This document shows, piece after piece, positions 37,309 through 48,490 of a stretch of 64,000 nucleotides of DNA; position 1 is the stretch's first letter, and the number at the start of each line of letters is the position of its first letter. Position numbers and translations under genes: made by a program. Below the pieces are notes generated by a model. It saw only the letters and a list, made by a program, of their open reading frames with translations, was not told the origin of the DNA and made no database searches. Source of the DNA: DATFDN01 sp963830565 (lineage in GTDB: Bacteria; Pseudomonadota; Alphaproteobacteria; Acetobacterales; Acetobacteraceae); NCBI GenBank assembly GCA_963830565.1, contig CAWHMO010000002.1:310001-374000 (forward strand). Reading direction: 5' to 3'.

Positions 37309-38220
37309 ATGACCATTCGCTTCGACGACCGTATCGCCATCGTCACCGGAGCCGGCGCCGGGCTCGGCCGCGCCCACGCGCTGCTGCTCGCCGAGCGGGG
37401 GGCCAAGGTGGTGGTGAACGATCCGGGCGGCGCGGTGGACGGGCGCGGCGGCGCCAACGCGGTCGCCGATCAGGTCGTGGCGGAGATCAAGGCCAAGGGC
37501 GGCGAGGCGGTCGCCAACCACAATTCCGTCGGCGACTGGGAGAGCGCGCAGCGCATCATCAAGACCGCCACCGACAGCTGGGGCCGGCTCGACATCCTGG
37601 TCAACAACGCCGGCATCCTGCGCGACAAGGCATTCAACAACATGGATGTGCAGGATTTCGAGACAGTCGTGCAGGTCCACCTTATGGGCACCGTGTACTG
37701 CACCCGCGCCGCCTGGCCGGCGATGCGCGCGGGGAATTACGGCCGCGTCGTCGTCACCTCCTCCACTTCAGGCATTTTCGGCAATTTCGGGCAGGCCAAT
37801 TATGGCGCGGCCAAGGCCGCTGTCTGCGGGCTGGTGAATTGCCTGCGCTTCGAGGGAGCGAAGTACAACATCCTCAGCAACGTCATATCCCCGGCCGCCC
37901 TGACCCGCATGACCGAGGGGCTGATGAACCCGGCGACCGCGCCGTACATGAAGCCCGAGCTTGTCTCCCCCGCCGTCGCCTGGCTCTGCAGCGAGGAATG
38001 CAACGTTTCCGGCCAGATCATCCTGGCGCAGGCCGGCGGCTTCACCCGGGTGCAGTATTTCGAGACCGACGGCGTGCAGTTCGACCCCGACAAGCCGGTC
38101 ACGGTCGAGATGTTCGCAGAGGCGTTCCCGCGCATCTCCAACCTGGCCAATGCGCACCCGCTGCGCACGATCATGGGCGAGATGGAGAATAAGCTGCGGG
38201 GGATCGGCAAGATCGGCTGA
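37309..38220 (+). CDS. short-chain dehydrogenase (multifunctional-enzyme type 3-hydroxyacyl-CoA dehydrogenase-like)
   Basis: A protein of 303 residues. Hallmarks are IVTGAGAGLGRAHALLLAERG (NAD(P) binding), VVVNDPGGAVDGRG, LVNNAGILRDKAF, SSTSGIFGNFGQANYGAAKAA (catalytic Ser-Tyr-Lys) and NVISPAALTRMTEGL. The DPGG insert and C-terminal extension resemble the dehydrogenase unit of peroxisomal MFE-2. It probably oxidises a 3-hydroxyacyl-CoA. It is followed after ten bases by an amino-acid oxidase-like gene. Confidence 0.88.
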   Translation: MTIRFDDRIAIVTGAGAGLGRAHALLLAERGAKVVVNDPGGAVDGRGGANAVADQVVAEIKAKGGEAVANHNSVGDWESAQRIIKTATDSWGRLDILVNNAGILRDKAFNNMDVQDFETVVQVHLMGTVYCTRAAWPAMRAGNYGRVVVTSSTSGIFGNFGQANYGAAKAAVCGLVNCLRFEGAKYNILSNVISPAALTRMTEGLMNPATAPYMKPELVSPAVAWLCSEECNVSGQIILAQAGGFTRVQYFETDGVQFDPDKPVTVEMFAEAFPRISNLANAHPLRTIMGEMENKLRGIGKIG

Positions 38221-38230
38221 TCTTCCGGCC

Positions 38231-39511
38231 ATGGCGCATGTGGCCGTCATCGGCGCCGGCATCATCGGCGCCGCCAGCGCGGTCGAGCTGCTGCGCGACG
38301 GGCACCGCGTCACCATCCTCGACCCCGGCGAGCCGGGCGGCCCGCAGGCGGCGAGCTTCGGCAACGGGTGCTGGCTCTCGCCCAGCTCCGTTGTGCCGAT
38401 GTCGGCGCCTGGCATCTGGCGCAAGGTGCCCGGCTGGGTCGCCGATCCGCTCGGCCCGCTGACGATACGCTGGCGCTACCTGCCGCGAATGTTGCCCTGG
38501 CTCGCGCGCTTTCTCGCCGCTGGCGCCACCGAGGCCAAGGTCGCCGCCACCGCCCGCGCGCTGCGCCCGCTGCTTGAAGCGTCCCCCGAGCGGCATCTGC
38601 GCCTGGCGCGGGAGGCAGGGGTCGGGGAGCTGATTCAGCGCACCGGCCTGCTCTATATTTTCCCCTCCCGCGCGGAGTTCGAGGCCGAGAAGCTGGCCTG
38701 GCGCGTGCGCGCCGATACCGGCGTGCGCTGGGTCGAGCTGGACGAGAACGAACTCCGCCAGCGCGAGCCGGCGGTCGATCGGCGCTACCGCTTCGGCGTG
38801 CTGGTCGAGGAGGGCGGGCATTGCCGCGACCCGGGCGCATATGTCGCGGCGCTGGTGCGCCACGCCGAGTCGCTCGGCGCCATGCGGCGCGTCGCCAGGG
38901 CCACCGGCTTTCGCATCGAGTCCGGCCGGCTGCGCGCGGTGCGCACGGAAGCGGGCGAGATCGACTGCGACAAGGCGGTGATCGCCGCCGGCGCGCGCTC
39001 CCGCGCGCTCGCCGCCGCCGCGGGCGATAGCGTGCCGTTGGAGAGCGAGCGGGGCTATCACGCAACGATCGCGCATCCCGAGATCGCGCCGCGCCTGCCG
39101 GTGATGCCGAGCGACGGCAAGATGTCGATCACCCATATGGAAGGCGGGCTGCGCATCGCGGGGCAGGTGGAGCTGGCCGGGCTGGAAGCCGCGCCGAACT
39201 GGCGCCGGGCGGAGATCCTGCGCGACTTCGCGCTGCGCCTGTTCCCCGGCCTGCCGCGCGACCTGCCCGCCGAGCGGGTCTCGTTCTGGATGGGGCACCG
39301 CCCGTCGATGGCCGATGGCCTGCCCTGCATCGGCCCGGCCTCTTCCTGCCCCGATATCGTCCACGCCTTCGGCCACGGCCATGTCGGACTGGCGGCCGGC
39401 GCGACGACGGGCCGGCTGGTAGCCGATCTCATCAGCGCCCGGCCACCCGCCTTCGAGATGCGCCCCTACCGCGCCCAGCGCTTCGCACGGCGAAGAGGAG
39501 AAGGTGGTTGA
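38231..39511 (+). CDS. FAD-dependent oxidoreductase, D-amino acid dehydrogenase (DadA)-like
   Basis: A protein of 426 residues. It opens MAHVAVIGAGIIGAASAVEL (FAD-binding GxGxxG) and contains GPQAASFGNGCWLSPSSVVP as in DadA proteins, then ERGYHATIAHPEI, SITHMEGGLRIAGQVELAGL and the C-terminal GHRPSMADGLPCIGP and HAFGHGHVGLAAG. It likely oxidises a D-amino acid or related amine, feeding the quinone pool. The basic tail RFARRRGEGG is unusual but short. The next 209 bases hold no gene. Confidence 0.88.
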   Translation: MAHVAVIGAGIIGAASAVELLRDGHRVTILDPGEPGGPQAASFGNGCWLSPSSVVPMSAPGIWRKVPGWVADPLGPLTIRWRYLPRMLPWLARFLAAGATEAKVAATARALRPLLEASPERHLRLAREAGVGELIQRTGLLYIFPSRAEFEAEKLAWRVRADTGVRWVELDENELRQREPAVDRRYRFGVLVEEGGHCRDPGAYVAALVRHAESLGAMRRVARATGFRIESGRLRAVRTEAGEIDCDKAVIAAGARSRALAAAAGDSVPLESERGYHATIAHPEIAPRLPVMPSDGKMSITHMEGGLRIAGQVELAGLEAAPNWRRAEILRDFALRLFPGLPRDLPAERVSFWMGHRPSMADGLPCIGPASSCPDIVHAFGHGHVGLAAGATTGRLVADLISARPPAFEMRPYRAQRFARRRGEGG

Positions 39512-39720
39512 CGGGGCTCGGCGTTCTGGAAGTGGGCGTGCTTGGGCTCCTCACCGCGAACGGGCTGTCGCGTCCTCGCGCCCGGCCCTGAGGGGTCGGC
39601 CCGATTTCGCCCGGACCGGCCTGATCCCGACCCTGGCGCCTTGACCGTCTGCATCGTGCGCGACCATTCTGCGCCCGGCGCCAGGGCGCGGCGATGCGAC
39701 GGACAACTCAGGGGGACGCA

Positions 39721-40218
<498 letters not shown>

Positions 40219-40241
40219 GAAGACCGATCGGGGAGAACACC

Positions 40242-42624
40242 ATGGGCCATGAGGGGATCGGCGCCTCCGTCCGCCGCAAGGAGGATCGGCGCTTCCTGAG
40301 CGGGCGGGGCAATTACACCGACGATATCAACCGTCCCGGTCAGCTCTATGCCTCTATCCGCCGCTCGGACCGGCCGCATGCGCGCATCGGCCGCATCGAC
40401 ACCGCCGCTGCGTCGCAGGCTCCGGGGGTGGTCGCGGTGTTCACCGGCGCCGACATGCAGGCCGAGAATATCGGCGGCGTGCCATGCGGGTGGCAAATCC
40501 ATAACAAGGACGGCTCGCCAATGGCCGAGCCGATGCACCCGGTGCTTGCCGTCGGCAAGGTGCGGCATGTCGGCGATCCGGTCGCCGTGGTGGTCGCCGA
40601 GACCCGCCAGCAGGCGAAGGATGCCGCCGAGCAGATCGAGATCGACTACGAGGACCTGCCCGCCGTCGCCGGCCTGCGCGAGGCGGTGGCACCCGGAGCG
40701 GCGCTGGTGCACGACGAGGTGCCCGGCAACATCTGCTACGACTGGCACCTGGGCGACAAGGCGCTGGTGGACCACGCCTTCGCCAACGCGGCGAAGGTGG
40801 TGAAGCTCGAACTCGTCAACAACCGGCTGATCCCCAATGCCATGGAGCCACGCGCGGCGATCGGCGACTTCGATACCTCCAGCGGCGACTTCACACTCTA
40901 CACCACCAGCCAGAACCCGCATGTCATCCGGCTGCTGATGGGCGCCTTCGTGCTGCACATCCCGGAGAACAAGCTGCGCGTGGTGGCGCCCGACGTGGGT
41001 GGCGGGTTCGGCTCCAAGATTTTCCACTATGCCGAGGAAGCGATCGTCACCTGGGCCGCCGGCAAGGTGCGCCGTCCGGTGAAGTGGACCGCCGAGCGGA
41101 CCGAAAGCTTCATGTCGGACGCGCACGGGCGCGACCATGTGAGCACGGCCGAGATGGCGTTGGATGCGCAAGGCAACTTCCTGGCGCTGCGGGTGCAGAC
41201 GCTCGCCAACATGGGGGCCTATCTCTCCACGTTCGCAACCAGCGTGCCCACCTATCTCTACGCCACGCTGCTCTCCGGCGTGTACAAGACCCCGGCGATC
41301 TACGCCGAGGTGAAAGCGGTGTTCACCAACACCGTTGCGGTGGACGCTTATCGCGGCGCCGGCCGGCCGGAGGCGACGTTCCTGCTGGAGCGGCTGGTGG
41401 ACGTGATCGCCCATGACACGGGCCTCGATCGGGTAGAGCTGCGCCGGCGCAACTTCATCTCCGCCGATTCCTTCCCCTACCAGACCCCGGTCGCGCTACA
41501 GTACGATAGCGGCGACTATGTCGCGACCTTGGACGCGGCAATGAAGGCCGCCGATGTCGCCGGCTTCGAGGCGCGGCGCCGGGCGGCGGCGGCGCGGGGC
41601 AAGCTGCGCGGCCTCGGCTACTCCACCTATGTCGAGGCGTGCGGCATCGCGCCGTCCTCGGTGGTGGGCTCGCTCGGCGCGCGCGCGGGCCTCTATGAAT
41701 GCGCGAACATCCGCGTTCATCCCACGGGCAGCGTGACGGTGTTCACCGGCTCGCACAGCCACGGCCAGGGGCACGAGACGACGTTCGCTCAGCTGGTCCA
41801 CGAGCAGCTTGGCGTGCCGTTCGACCAGATCGAGGTCGTCCACGGCGATACCGCGAAGATCCCGTTCGGCATGGGCACGTACGGCAGCCGCAGTCTCGCG
41901 GTGGGCGGCAGCGCCATGGTGAAGGCGATGGACAAGGTCATCGCCAAGGGCCGCAAGATCGCCGCGCACATGCTGGAGGCGGCGGTGGACGATGTCGAGT
42001 TCAAGGACGGCAAGTTCACCGTGGCCGGCACCGACCGTGTCGAAGGCGTTCGCCGAGATCTCGCTCGCGGCCTACGTGCCGCACAACTACCCGATCGAGG
42101 AGCTGGAGCCGGGACTGGAGGAGACCGCCTTCTACGACCCGAAGAACTTCACCTATCCGGGCGGCTGCCATGTCTGCGAGGTGGAGATCGACGCCGAGAC
42201 CGGCGTGCCGGAGGTGGTGGCCTTCGTGGCGGTGGACGATCTGGGCCGGGTCATCAATCCGATGATCGTCGAAGGCCAGGTGCAGGGCGGCGTCACGCAG
42301 GGCATCGGCCAGGCGCTGCTGGAGGGCGCGGTCTATGACGCGTCGGGTCAGCTCGTGACCGGATCGTACATGGACTACACCATGCCGCGAGCCGACAATG
42401 TGCCGTTCATCACGGTTGGCACCGAGATGACGCTCTGCACGCACAATCCGCTGGGGGTGAAGGGCTGCGGCGAGGTGGGCGCGATCGGCTGCCCGCCCGC
42501 AGTCATCAACGCCGTGGTGGATGCGCTGCGCGACTACGGGGTGCGCCACATCGACATGCCCGCCACGCCGCAGAAGATTTGGTCGATCATCCAGGCCGGG
42601 CGGCCTCGGATGGCGGCTGAGTAA
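40242..42624 (+). pseudogene. molybdenum hydroxylase large subunit (CoxL/XDH family), one-base frameshift
   Basis: The protein starts MGHEGIGASVRRKEDRRFL and contains PDVGGGFGSKIF, VDAYRGAGRPEATFLLERL and HSHGQGHETTFAQL, all molybdopterin-binding blocks. At about 42035-42040 one extra base shifts the frame; the other frame continues SKAFAEISLAAYVPHNYP and holds the catalytic Glu motif GVKGCGEVGAIG and the end IIQAGRPRMAAE. Repaired length is 793 residues. The AYxCSFR loop of true CO dehydrogenase is not seen, so it is a different hydroxylase (aldehyde, purine or N-heterocycle). Both flanking subunits are intact, which favours a consensus error. Confidence 0.85.
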
Positions 42625-42660
42625 CCGGCCTTTCCAACGGACTGACGAAGGAACAGCGCG

Positions 42661-43455
42661 ATGTACGACTTCGGCTATCAGCGGGCGGGCAGCGTGGACG
42701 AGGCGGCGCGGCTGCTCGCGGCGGACCCGGAGGCGAAGCTGATCGCCGGGGGGCAGACCCTTATTCCGGTGCTGAAGCAGCGGCTCAATCGGCCGTCGGC
42801 GGTGATCGACCTCGCGGGCGCGAAGCTTGCCGGCATCAAGGCCGATGGCACGACGGTGACGATCGGCGCGATGACGCCGCACGGTGCGGTGGCCGCTTCG
42901 GCGGACGTGCGCCGGCTGATCCCGGCATTGGCGGAGCTGGCCGGGATGATCGGCGATGAGCAGGTCCGCCACCGGGGCACGATCGGCGGCAGCATGGCCA
43001 ACAACGACCCGGCCGCCGACTACCCCGCCGCGGCGCTCGCGCTCGGCGCCACCATCCGCACCAACCGGCGCGCGATCAAGGCCGAGGAGTTCTTCCTCGG
43101 CATGTTCACGACAGCCCTGGAGCCGGACGAGATCATCACCGCGGTCGAGTTCCCGGCGCCCGAGAAGGCGGCCTACGAGAAATTCCGCAATCCGGCGTCG
43201 CGCTACGCCATGGTCGGCGTGTTCGTGGCCAGGACCCGCGAGGGCGTGCGGGTCGCGGTCACCGGTGCGGGGCAGAACGGCGTGTTCCGCCATACCGCGA
43301 TGGAGCAGGCGCTGGCGTCGAACCTGTCGCCCGACGCGATCGCCGGTGTGGCCACGCCGGCCAGCGACATGAACTCCGACATCCACGGCAGCGCGGAATA
43401 TCGTGCGCACCTGGTGGGCGTGATCGCCAAGCGGGCGGTAGCGAAGCTGGGCTAG
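42661..43455 (+). CDS. molybdenum hydroxylase FAD subunit (CoxM type)
   Basis: A protein of 264 residues. FAD-binding motifs are LIAGGQTLIPVLKQRLNRP and RGTIGGSMANNDPAADYPAA; the C-terminal domain has NPASRYAMVGVFVA. It accepts electrons from the 2Fe-2S subunit and passes them to an external acceptor. It is the third gene of the S-L-M operon. After it the sequence turns AT-richer, and no further accessory (MoxR/CoxD-like) gene follows. Confidence 0.92.
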   Translation: MYDFGYQRAGSVDEAARLLAADPEAKLIAGGQTLIPVLKQRLNRPSAVIDLAGAKLAGIKADGTTVTIGAMTPHGAVAASADVRRLIPALAELAGMIGDEQVRHRGTIGGSMANNDPAADYPAAALALGATIRTNRRAIKAEEFFLGMFTTALEPDEIITAVEFPAPEKAAYEKFRNPASRYAMVGVFVARTREGVRVAVTGAGQNGVFRHTAMEQALASNLSPDAIAGVATPASDMNSDIHGSAEYRAHLVGVIAKRAVAKLG

Positions 43456-43623
43456 GATCCGGGTCGACGGAGTTCGAAGCAAGCCTGGCGGCCCTGAGAG
43501 GACTGACCGGCAGGCTTGCATGAGCAGCCTCCGTTTGAGGCATCTTGTATTCCTATAACGAATAATTTTTGTTCTTGTCTCAAATTTGTTATGATGCCGC
43601 TCCAAATCTCTCCTGGGGCGCCA

Positions 43624-45349
43624 ATGACCCATTTCGCGGGCGTATTTCTGAAAAATGACAATGCCCGGCCGGAGCACCACGCTGCTGAGCTGAAGCGCCA
43701 TCTCTCCCGCTTTGCCGGTGAGCAGATCGGCGAGTTCACATCGGACGACTGCTATCTCTGTCATTTTGACGTTTCGGGATACCCGGAGGTGGACCGCGTT
43801 AAGACTAGGGACAGGCTGACCCTCGTCTGCGGCACGCCGCGGACGATCGCCGGCGCCGATGCAGCCACCGACAAGCGGGAACTGGCCCGACAAATGACCG
43901 CGGGCGATGAAGGGTTGCGGGTGGCGCGCGGGGTCTTCTGCGGGATGGCGCTGGACCACGTCCGGCGTGAGGTCAGGCTGTTCACCGACCGACTAGGAGT
44001 CCGGCCGATATACATTTATGAGAACGAACGGCTGGTCGCCTTCGCCTCCGCGCTGCGCATCCTCTCCGCCTGCTCGTTTTGCCCGAGCGAGATTGATCTG
44101 CTCGGCGCGATGGAGACGGCGCGCTTTGGCGGCGGGATTGGCGCGCGGACCGCGTTTACGAAAATACGTGCCGCCCGGCCCGCCGAGATTTTCCGCATCA
44201 ACCGGCAGGGCGTCACCTCAAGCTTCTACTGGCGTTGGGATGAGATTGAGCCGCGTCGGGAGTGGCCGGCTACAGGGGCCTCGGACCTTTACGAGCTGTT
44301 CCGAGAGTCAAGTTGCCCTGCGGCGTGGCGCTGGCATGCAGGAGCACGCCTTCCTAAGCGGCGGCATGGATTCCCGCGCAATCGTTGCAGTACTACAAGC
44401 GATTGGCGCTGAACCACGAGCCTACTGCTTCTCGCCGCCCAGCCTGCTCGATGGAGTATTGTCGGCGCAATACGCGAAAGCCGCTGGGATTAGTTATGTT
44501 AACCGACCGCATTACCGGATGGTGATACCCGAGGTGCAAGGATTGATGGCGCGGGAACTGCGCGCGCTATATGGCGAGCGCGCCGTATTGCCGCCTGCGT
44601 GGTCGGGCGATGGCGGCAGCGTCGGATTTGGGCATGTCTACACGGAACCAACCGCGATCGAAGCGCTTCGCGCGGGGCAGCTGAACGAGGCGATCCGACG
44701 CTTTCTGGGCCATTTCAAATTCGGAATTCCGCGCGGCATCGTCACCGATCAAGCCCATCCACGCATTCAGTCCGCTATGATCCGCGCCATTCAGGAAGAA
44801 ATCCGAAGCTATGACCCGCTCTCGCGGGATCGTTGGCTGTGGCTCTTCCTTCTTTGCAATGAACAACGCCATCATCTTAGAGCTCATTTCGAGGAGCTGG
44901 ACATTAACCGGCTGGAGCTGATCCTGCCTTTCTTCGACTGGAGATTTCTGGCGTACATCTGCGCGTTGCCGATCGACGAATGCCTCTGGCACCAAGCCTA
45001 CAACCGCTTTTTCGACCTCCTGCCGGAATCGGCCCGTGCGGCCCCATGGCAAACCTACCCCGGCCATGTTCCATGCCCCTTGCCGATGCCGGCAGACGCC
45101 ATTACGCAATGGGAGAATCGCCTGCACTGGCGTGTGAGGCTTATGAATCGGATGGTTAGCCTACGAGCCCTGCGGTACGCGCTGTCGCCCCATTTTCCTG
45201 CGGCGTTACTCGACCGCCCTGGGACGTCGCTGCGCGCAGTTGCCGACCTCGCCTGGTTGTCAGATCGCCATTACGAAATGAAGCCGGTCGCGTTGTGCGC
45301 CGAGATGGCTAGGATCGGCCGCAAGGTCGTGTTGGTCGGAGGGTGTTAA
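43624..45349 (+). pseudogene. orphan asparagine synthase-like protein, one-base frameshift
   Basis: The N-terminal domain starts MTHFAGVFLKND and reads GVFCGMALDHVRREVRLFTD, RLGVRPIYIYENERLVAFAS, like the glutaminase domain of asparagine synthetase, but the residue after Met is Thr, not the catalytic Cys. An extra A at 44310-44311 shifts the frame; the second part holds the ATP pyrophosphatase motif HAFLSGGMDSRAIVAVLQ and PPAWSGDGGSVGFGH. Repaired length is about 574 residues. Loss of Cys is typical of lasso-peptide cyclases and beta-lactam synthetases, which use ATP to close an amide. No precursor peptide or protease was found nearby. Its base composition is AT-richer than the flanks, which suggests transfer. 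An ATG at 43591 is an alternative start. Confidence 0.75.
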
Positions 45350-45446
45350 GGGACGATGGACCTACAACAGTCGGACGGGTTGCACGTCTCGAATTCTCCG
45401 CCGTTGCTGCTAGCGGAGATCGGCCACGAGCTTGGCCCGGCGCGCC

Positions 45447-46889
45447 ATGTCGAGCACGCCTGAGCGCGACCTTGACCCCGGCGACTGGAATGCGTTTCGT
45501 GCTACCGCGCACGCGATCCTGGACCAGATTCTCGACTACACGCGCGATATCCGGGATCGGCCGGTCTGGCGACCGGTCCCGGAGGCGGTGCGCGCGCGTC
45601 TACGCACGCCCATGCCGCGCAACGCCGAAGGTCTGGCGGCGGCTTGCGACGAGTTCCGCGACGCCATCCTGCCCTACGCGACGGGCAATGTTCATCCCCG
45701 GTTCATGGGCTGGGTGCATGGCGGCGGGAACCCGGCCGGCATCGTCGCCGAGATGCTGGCTGCCGGCCTGAATGCCAATCTCGGTGGGCGCGACCACGCG
45801 CCGATCGAGGTCGAGCGGCAGGTGATCGGCTGGATGGCGGAGCTGTTTTCCCTGCCGGCGACGGCGGGAGGCCTGCTCGTGACCGGCACCTCCGTCGCCA
45901 ACCTGATCGCAGTCCTGATCGCCCGTCGGCAGGCGGACAACGCGGTTCGGCGATTCGGGGTCGGGGAATCGCGGCTGGTCGCTTATGCCTCCGCGGCGGC
46001 GCATGGCTGCGTCGCCCGCGCCATGGATATGGCTGGGCTGGGCACCGACGCGCTGCGGCTGATCCCGACGGATGAGGCCGGACGGATGCAGGCGCCGGCA
46101 GTGGCCGAGGCGATCGGGCGCGATCGCGCCGCCGGGCTGCGCCCGCTCCTTGTCGTTGGCACGGCAGGGAGCGTGAATATCGGCGCGATCGACGATCTGC
46201 CGGGCCTCGCCGCGCTGAGTCGGCGCGAATGCTTGTGGTTTCACATTGACGGCGCCTTCGGCGCCCTGGCCGCGCTGTCGCCGGAGCTGCAGCCTCTGCT
46301 CTCGGGGATCGAGCAGGCCGACAGCATCGCGTTCGACTTCCACAAATGGGGGCAAGTTCCGTATGACGCCGGCTGCATCCTAGTGCGCGAGCGCGCTCAT
46401 GCCGAGCAAGCCTTCGCCGCCCCCGCCGCCTATCTGCAACGCGAGGCGCGCGGCTTGGCGGGCGGGGCGCCCTGGCCGTGCGATCTCGGTCCCGACCTCT
46501 CGCGCGGCTTCCGTGCCCTCAAGGTCTGGTTCACCTTCAAGACCTGGGGCGCCGACCGGATCGGGGAGAGCATCCTGCACACCTGCGAGGTCGCCCGCCA
46601 TCTCGCCGCGCTGGTGGACGCGGCGCCGCTGCTGGAGCGGCTCGCGCCGGTGGAGCTGAACATCGTCTGCTTCCGCTACCGGTTCGCCCGCGATATCGAC
46701 CGGCAGAACGCCGAACTTGTCGCTGACCTGCAGGAATCCGGCATCGCCGCGCCCTCCACGACCACGCTCGACGGCAGGCTCGCGATACGCGCGGCAATCG
46801 TGAACCACCGGACGCGGCGCGAGGATGTCGAGGCGCTGGTGATGGCGGTGCTCGACATTGGCGCGCGCCGTGCCCGATTACGCCAATGA
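45447..46889 (+). CDS. PLP-dependent amino acid decarboxylase (group II)
   Basis: A protein of 480 residues. Features are YATGNVHPRFMGWVHGGGNPAG split near residue 75, the cofactor lysine in SIAFDFHKWGQVPYDAG, HIDGAFGALAAL and LLVTGTSVANLIAVLIARRQ. These are the hallmarks of aromatic-L-amino-acid/glutamate-type decarboxylases producing amines. The ATG at 45447 is favoured over an upstream TTG. The stop overlaps the upstream region of the peptide-binding protein gene, and co-transcription is likely. Confidence 0.87.
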   Translation: MSSTPERDLDPGDWNAFRATAHAILDQILDYTRDIRDRPVWRPVPEAVRARLRTPMPRNAEGLAAACDEFRDAILPYATGNVHPRFMGWVHGGGNPAGIVAEMLAAGLNANLGGRDHAPIEVERQVIGWMAELFSLPATAGGLLVTGTSVANLIAVLIARRQADNAVRRFGVGESRLVAYASAAAHGCVARAMDMAGLGTDALRLIPTDEAGRMQAPAVAEAIGRDRAAGLRPLLVVGTAGSVNIGAIDDLPGLAALSRRECLWFHIDGAFGALAALSPELQPLLSGIEQADSIAFDFHKWGQVPYDAGCILVRERAHAEQAFAAPAAYLQREARGLAGGAPWPCDLGPDLSRGFRALKVWFTFKTWGADRIGESILHTCEVARHLAALVDAAPLLERLAPVELNIVCFRYRFARDIDRQNAELVADLQESGIAAPSTTTLDGRLAIRAAIVNHRTRREDVEALVMAVLDIGARRARLRQ

Positions 46890-46906
46890 TAGGGGAGAGA
46901 CGTCCG

Positions 46907-48490
46907 ATGAATCGCCGCGACATGCTCAAGGCCACGCTCGCCGGCGCCGCCGCGCTCGCCGCGCCGCGCATCGTCCGCGCCGAGGCGCAGCGCGTCCTGA
47001 AATTCATCCCGCAAGCTGACCTCGCGTCGTTGGACCCGATCTGGACCACCGCCGATGTCACGCGCAATTACGGGTTCATGGTGTTCGACACGCTGTACGG
47101 CATCGACAACGCCTACCGCCCGCATCCGCAGATGGCGGCCGGGCACACCGTCAGCGGCGACGGGAAGCAGTGGGACATCACCTTGCGCGACGGGCTGAAG
47201 TTCCACGACAACACGCCGGTGCTGGCGCGTGACTGCGTCGCCTCGCTGACGCGCTGGGGCAAGCGGGACACGTTCGGCACGGTGCTGATGGCGGCGATGG
47301 ACGAGATGTCGGCGCCGTCCGACAAGGTGCTTCGCCTGCGGCTGAAGAAGCCGTTCCCGCTGGTGCCGGACGCGCTCGCCACCATCACCAATATGGCCTG
47401 CATCATGCCCGAGCGGCTGGCGCGGACGAGCCCGTTCGAGCAGGTCAAGGAGGTAATTGGCAGCGGGCCCTATCGCTTCGTCGCGTCCGAGCGCATCACG
47501 GGCGCCAAGGTCGTGTTCGAGAAGTTCGCGGGGTATGTGCCGCGTTCCGACGGGCCGGCCCAGTACACCGCCGGTCCGAAGCCCGTGCACTTCGATCGCG
47601 TGGAATGGACCGTCTCGCCCGATCCCGCCACCAATGCCGCCGCCATGAACGCCGGCGAGTTCGATTGGTGGGAGCAGCCGACCATCGACCTCGTTCCCTT
47701 GCTGAAGCAGAACCAGGATCTGGTGACTGGGGTGAAGGACCATACGGGCGAGATCGGGTGCCTGCGGTTCAACGAGCTGTTCCCGCCCTTCGACAACCCG
47801 GCGATCCGCCGCGTCGTGCTGTCGGCGGTGAACCAGCGCGATTACATGGAGACGGTGGCCGGCGCCGATCCGAGCTTAATGCTGGACAAGGTGGGATTGT
47901 TCGTCCCCGGCAGCCCGATGGCGAGCACGGTCGGCATCGCCGAGGCGATCCGCGGCGAGAAGGACCACGCCAAGCTGAAGCAGGCGCTGCAACAGGCCGG
48001 CTACAAGGGCGAAAAAGTGGTGGTGCTCGCCGCGTCGAACTTCCCGACGATCAACGCGATCGCGCAGGTCGGCGGCGACATGCTGAAGCGGATCGGCTTC
48101 AACGTCGATTACCAGTCACTCGACTGGGGCACCGTCGTGCAGCGTCGGGCCAGCAAGAACCCGATCGACCAGGGCGGGTGGAACATCTTCTTCACCTTCC
48201 TGGGCGGCATCGGCAACGTCACCCCGGCCTCCGATATCGCCATCCAATCCAACGGCAAGGGCTGGTTCGGCTGGCCGACCGACCCCAGGATGGAGGCCGC
48301 GCGCCTCGCGTGGTTCGACGCGCCCGATCTGGCCGCGCAGCAGAAATTGTGCGCGGACATGCAGACTGCGTTCTTCGCCAACCCGTCCTACGCGCCGCTG
48401 GGGATGTATTTCCAGCCGACGACATACCGGGCGGCGCTGAAGGATGTTCCCGAGGGGATTCCGCAGTTCTATCGGGTGCGGCGGGTGTAA
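46907..48490 (+). CDS. peptide/nickel-type ABC transporter substrate-binding protein
   Basis: A protein of 527 residues of the SBP_bac_5 family. It starts MNRRDMLKATLAGAAALAAP, a twin-arginine-like signal, with cleavage near VRAEA. The mature protein begins QRVLKFIPQADLASLDPIWT and has WDITLRDGLKFHDNTPVLARD and RFNELFPPFDNPAIRRVVLSA. It binds a peptide or similar solute in the periplasm. No permease gene is in the window; two matching ATPases are encoded on the other strand at 52.7-54.9 kb. Confidence 0.9.
   Translation: MNRRDMLKATLAGAAALAAPRIVRAEAQRVLKFIPQADLASLDPIWTTADVTRNYGFMVFDTLYGIDNAYRPHPQMAAGHTVSGDGKQWDITLRDGLKFHDNTPVLARDCVASLTRWGKRDTFGTVLMAAMDEMSAPSDKVLRLRLKKPFPLVPDALATITNMACIMPERLARTSPFEQVKEVIGSGPYRFVASERITGAKVVFEKFAGYVPRSDGPAQYTAGPKPVHFDRVEWTVSPDPATNAAAMNAGEFDWWEQPTIDLVPLLKQNQDLVTGVKDHTGEIGCLRFNELFPPFDNPAIRRVVLSAVNQRDYMETVAGADPSLMLDKVGLFVPGSPMASTVGIAEAIRGEKDHAKLKQALQQAGYKGEKVVVLAASNFPTINAIAQVGGDMLKRIGFNVDYQSLDWGTVVQRRASKNPIDQGGWNIFFTFLGGIGNVTPASDIAIQSNGKGWFGWPTDPRMEAARLAWFDAPDLAAQQKLCADMQTAFFANPSYAPLGMYFQPTTYRAALKDVPEGIPQFYRVRRV

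Noticed and set aside
39512..39720. Possible gene in the gap before the molybdenum hydroxylase operon
   Set aside because: Open frames are short and Arg/Pro-rich; likely leader or promoter DNA, though no clear promoter boxes were seen.
42016..43959. A 647-codon minus-strand open frame
   Set aside because: Antisense to the molybdenum hydroxylase genes; no conserved segments.
45356..45463. A 35-codon open frame right after the asparagine synthase-like gene, with AAGGGA upstream, as a possible precursor peptide
   Set aside because: It overlaps the start of the decarboxylase, has no leader/core character, and lasso precursors usually precede the cyclase; not enough to call.
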